Source: Pseudomonas campi
GTDB taxonomy: Bacteria > Pseudomonadota > Gammaproteobacteria > Pseudomonadales > Pseudomonadaceae
Direction: 5' to 3'
Length of the DNA stretch: 64,000 nucleotides
NCBI RefSeq assembly: GCF_013200955.2
Contig: NZ_CP053697.2
Span: 1,922,001 to 1,986,000, forward strand
Under the pieces are notes generated by a model. That model worked only from the letters and a program-made list of their open reading frames with translations, was not told the DNA's origin and did no database searches. Numbering within the stretch: position 1 is the first letter of the stretch; every line of letters begins with the position of its first letter. Shown here one piece after another: positions 62,077 to 64,000 of the stretch. The translations under genes and the position numbers were made by a program.

Positions 62077-63213
62077 ATGGCTGAAAGCGAGAGCGGTGCC
62101 GACAAAAGCGAGGAACCCACTAGTAAGCGCCTGGAAGAGGCGCGCAAGAAGGGCCAGATCGCCCGTTCCCGGGAGCTCAACACCCTCGCGGTGACCCTCG
62201 CCGGTGCCGTGGCGTTGCTGATGTACGGCGGGCAGATGGGCGATGCCCTGCTCGACATCATGCGCGCCAATTTCGCCTTGCCGCGCGAGGTGCTGCTGGA
62301 TGACCGCAGCATGGCGCTGTACCTGCTGGCGGCGGGCCAGGCCGCGCTGGAAATGATGCAGCCGTTCCTGATCGTGCTGCTGATTGCCTCCATCATCGGC
62401 CCCATCGCCCTGGGCGGCTGGCTGTTCTCCATCGAAGCGCTGCAACCCAAGGCCAGCCGGATGAATCCCTGGGAAGGGCTCAAGCGCATGTTCTCGACCA
62501 AGGCGCTGGTCGAGCTGCTCAAGGCCCTGGCCAAATTCGTGATCATCCTGCTGGTGGGCCTGGCCGTGCTCTCGGCGGATCAGGACGATCTGTTGGCGCT
62601 GGCCAATGAACCGGTCGAATCGGCCATCCTGCATGGCGCCCTGATCGTCGGCCAGAGCACCCTGTGGCTGGCCTGTGGCTTGATTCTGATTGCCGCCGTG
62701 GATGTGCCGTTCCAGCTCTGGGATGCCAAGCAGAAGCTGATGATGACCAAGCAGGAAGTGCGCGACGAGTACAAGGACAGCGAGGGCAAGCCCGAGGTCA
62801 AGTCGAAGATCCGCCAGTTGCAGCGGCAGATGGCCGAGCGGCGGATGATGCAGCAGGTGCCGGAGGCCGACGTGGTGATCACCAACCCGACGCACTTCGC
62901 CGTGGCCCTCAAGTACGACCCGGCCAAGGGCAATGCGCCGGTGCTGCTGGCCAAGGGTGGCGACTTCCTGGCGCTGAAGATTCGCGAGATCGCCCAGGAG
63001 CACAAGGTCACCCTGCTGGAATCACCCGCCCTGGCGCGGGCGGTGTACTTCTCCACCGAAATCGATCACGAAATTCCCGCCGGCCTCTACCTGGCCGTGG
63101 CCCAGGTGCTGGCCTACGTCTACCAACTGAAGCAGTTCCGCGCTGGCAAGGGCAAGCGCCCGAGCCCGTTGAACAACCTGCCGATCCCGCCGGATCTGCG
63201 CCGCGACGAGTAG
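62077..63213 (+). CDS. flhB: FlhB, export specificity switch
   Basis: 378 aa. The N-terminus has the family start DKSEEPTSKRLEEARKKGQIARSRELNT, followed by four membrane helices. The cytosolic domain has the autocleavage site NPTH at 270-273 (VVITNPTHFAVALKYDP). After self-cleavage and the FliK signal it switches from hook to filament substrates. It starts 3 bp after fliR. flhA is not in the window; a different gene follows first. Confidence 0.97.
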   Translation: MAESESGADKSEEPTSKRLEEARKKGQIARSRELNTLAVTLAGAVALLMYGGQMGDALLDIMRANFALPREVLLDDRSMALYLLAAGQAALEMMQPFLIVLLIASIIGPIALGGWLFSIEALQPKASRMNPWEGLKRMFSTKALVELLKALAKFVIILLVGLAVLSADQDDLLALANEPVESAILHGALIVGQSTLWLACGLILIAAVDVPFQLWDAKQKLMMTKQEVRDEYKDSEGKPEVKSKIRQLQRQMAERRMMQQVPEADVVITNPTHFAVALKYDPAKGNAPVLLAKGGDFLALKIREIAQEHKVTLLESPALARAVYFSTEIDHEIPAGLYLAVAQVLAYVYQLKQFRAGKGKRPSPLNNLPIPPDLRRDE

Positions 63214-63255
63214 TGCGCTGTACGTTCGTCGCCTGCCTTTGACAGCTCTGCCGTG

Positions 63256-63279
63256 CGACCTACACCTGCTAGTAGGTCG
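63256..63279. promoter_or_regulatory. palindrome upstream of the lysozyme-like gene
   Basis: CGACCTAC-N8-GTAGGTCG, perfect 8-bp arms, immediately before a sigma-54-like element. It has no T run. It may be an operator, or a 3' hairpin of flhB transcripts. Confidence 0.45.
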
Positions 63280-63280
63280 G

Positions 63281-63296
63281 TGGCCTTGCCGTTGCC
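63281..63296 (+). promoter_or_regulatory. possible sigma-54 promoter of the lysozyme-like gene
   Basis: TGGCCT-TGCCG-TTGCC has the GG-N10-GC spacing, intact TGGC and TTGC cores, and weaker edges. It lies 48 bp before ATG 63345. Confidence 0.35.
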
Positions 63297-63344
63297 GTGG
63301 TACTGAACCTGAACGGAGTCAGACCAACTGTATCGGAGAGCCTC

Positions 63345-64000
63345 ATGGCCAGAATTGCCCTCACCAGCGCCCTGCGCGGCGAATACGAACACCTCTTCAA
63401 TAGCTGCCAGATCCGCCCGGCCAAGGCCGGCGAGGTCGAAGCCCTGATCGACAAGCTGAATGGCAACCGCCCGCGCTACCAGCAGGTAGGCCAGGCGCTG
63501 GGCATTCCCTGGGGCTTCATCGCGGTGGTGCACAACATGGAAAGCGGGCAAAGCTTCAGCGGTCACCTGCACAACGGCGATCCCCTGACGGCGCGTACCG
63601 TGCAGGTACCCGCCGGGCGGCCAAAGACCGGCAATCCACCGTTCCCCTGGGAAGAGAGCGCCGAAGATGCCTTGCTGCTGAAGAAGCTGGGCGCTATGAC
63701 CGACTGGAGTCTGGCCGGCACGCTCTACCAGTTGGAGTTGTACAACGGCTTCGGCTATCGCCTGCACCACCCGCATGTGCTGACGCCTTATCTGTGGAGC
63801 TATTGCAACCACTACAGCAGCGGTAAATACGTGGCGGATGGGACTTGGTCCGACAGCGCGGTTTCCAAGCAATGTGGCGCCGCTGTGTTGCTGCGGCGCA
63901 TGGCCGAGCGCGGCCTGGTCGAGTTCGCCGATCAGCCCAAACCAGAGGCGGCAACCGGGCCGTTGGTGGTGGCCTACTCGATGAGTGCCTGCGCCGATCC
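63345..64000 (+). CDS. predicted lysozyme-like protein (runs off right edge)
   Basis: Open from ATG 63345 (ribosome site GGAGAG) to the window end, at least 218 codons with no stop. It contains GIPWGFIAVVHNMESGQSFSGHLHNGDPLTARTVQVPAGRP, then ALLLKKLGAMTDWSLAGTLYQLELYNGFGYR, LTPYLWSYCNHYSSGKYVADG and SAVSKQCGAAVLLRRMAERG. I recall this pattern in uncharacterised bacterial proteins, some carrying a C-terminal peptidoglycan-binding domain. The fold looks lysozyme-like, with the Glu of HNMES a possible catalytic residue. No signal peptide is visible. Its role beside flhB is unknown. Confidence 0.7.
   Translation, partial: MARIALTSALRGEYEHLFNSCQIRPAKAGEVEALIDKLNGNRPRYQQVGQALGIPWGFIAVVHNMESGQSFSGHLHNGDPLTARTVQVPAGRPKTGNPPFPWEESAEDALLLKKLGAMTDWSLAGTLYQLELYNGFGYRLHHPHVLTPYLWSYCNHYSSGKYVADGTWSDSAVSKQCGAAVLLRRMAERGLVEFADQPKPEAATGPLVVAYSMSACAD

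Noticed and set aside
61012..63003. 663-codon open frame on the minus strand
   Set aside because: It lies fully antisense to fliQ, fliR and flhB. Its product is His/Gln/Asp-rich low complexity, the usual shadow of GC-rich membrane-protein genes, with no ribosome site.

Overview
The window is a GC-rich gammaproteobacterial chromosome segment, and almost certainly comes from a Pseudomonas. Three things point there. FleQ, FleS, FleR, FlgZ and the HptB/HsbR/HsbA set are all present. Flagellar operons are headed by sigma-54 (RpoN) -24/-12 elements and sigma-28 (FliA) elements in the Pseudomonas hierarchy. Many proteins match Pseudomonas flagellar proteins in length and motifs. The species cannot be fixed from the sequence alone.

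Layout. (1) 1-12480 is mixed housekeeping and accessory content: the start of dgt, a membrane GGDEF diguanylate cyclase, an EAL phosphodiesterase, an Amt ammonium transporter, an OprD-family porin, a divergent MBL-hydrolase/TetR pair, a Kef-type antiporter, a DUF5610 protein, a small glutaredoxin-like protein and a glutamine-synthetase-like ligase. (2) 12512-16966 holds flgZ-flgN-flgM and flgA (minus strand) and cheV-cheR (plus strand). (3) 17213-28860 holds flgBCDE and flgFGHIJKL. (4) 28980-37902 is an eight-gene sugar/methyltransferase island inserted between flgL and fliC, best read as a flagellin glycosylation locus. (5) 38177-47723 holds fliC, flaG, fliD, two fliS genes, a fliT/fleP-like gene, fleQ and fleSR. 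(6) 47890-56089 holds fliEFGHIJ followed by hsbA-hsbR-hptB. (7) 56198-63213 holds fliK and fliLMNOPQR-flhB. (8) The right end is a truncated lysozyme-like gene.

How it works together. FleQ with sigma-54 should drive flgA, fleSR, fliE, fliD and fliL. FleS/FleR with sigma-54 should drive flgB, flgF and fliK. FliA, held by FlgM, should drive fliC, flgM, the second fliS and, unexpectedly, the DUF5610 gene at 9608. HptB-HsbR-HsbA and the PilZ protein FlgZ link c-di-GMP and stress signalling to FlgM and the motor. The island carries a CDP-glucose pathway (RfbF, RfbG), an RmlC-like epimerase, a TylCIII-type C-methyltransferase, a ketoreductase-like SDR, TylF-like and CmcI-like methyltransferase homologues, and one large TPR/SEC-C/GT41 glycosyltransferase. 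The natural prediction is a C-methyl-branched 6-deoxyhexose placed on flagellin Ser/Thr. A sigma-54-like promoter in front of the island suggests it is expressed with the flagellum.

I see no rRNA, tRNA, CRISPR array, insertion sequence or prophage. Promoter and operator calls are motif matches made by eye and are weaker than the gene calls.
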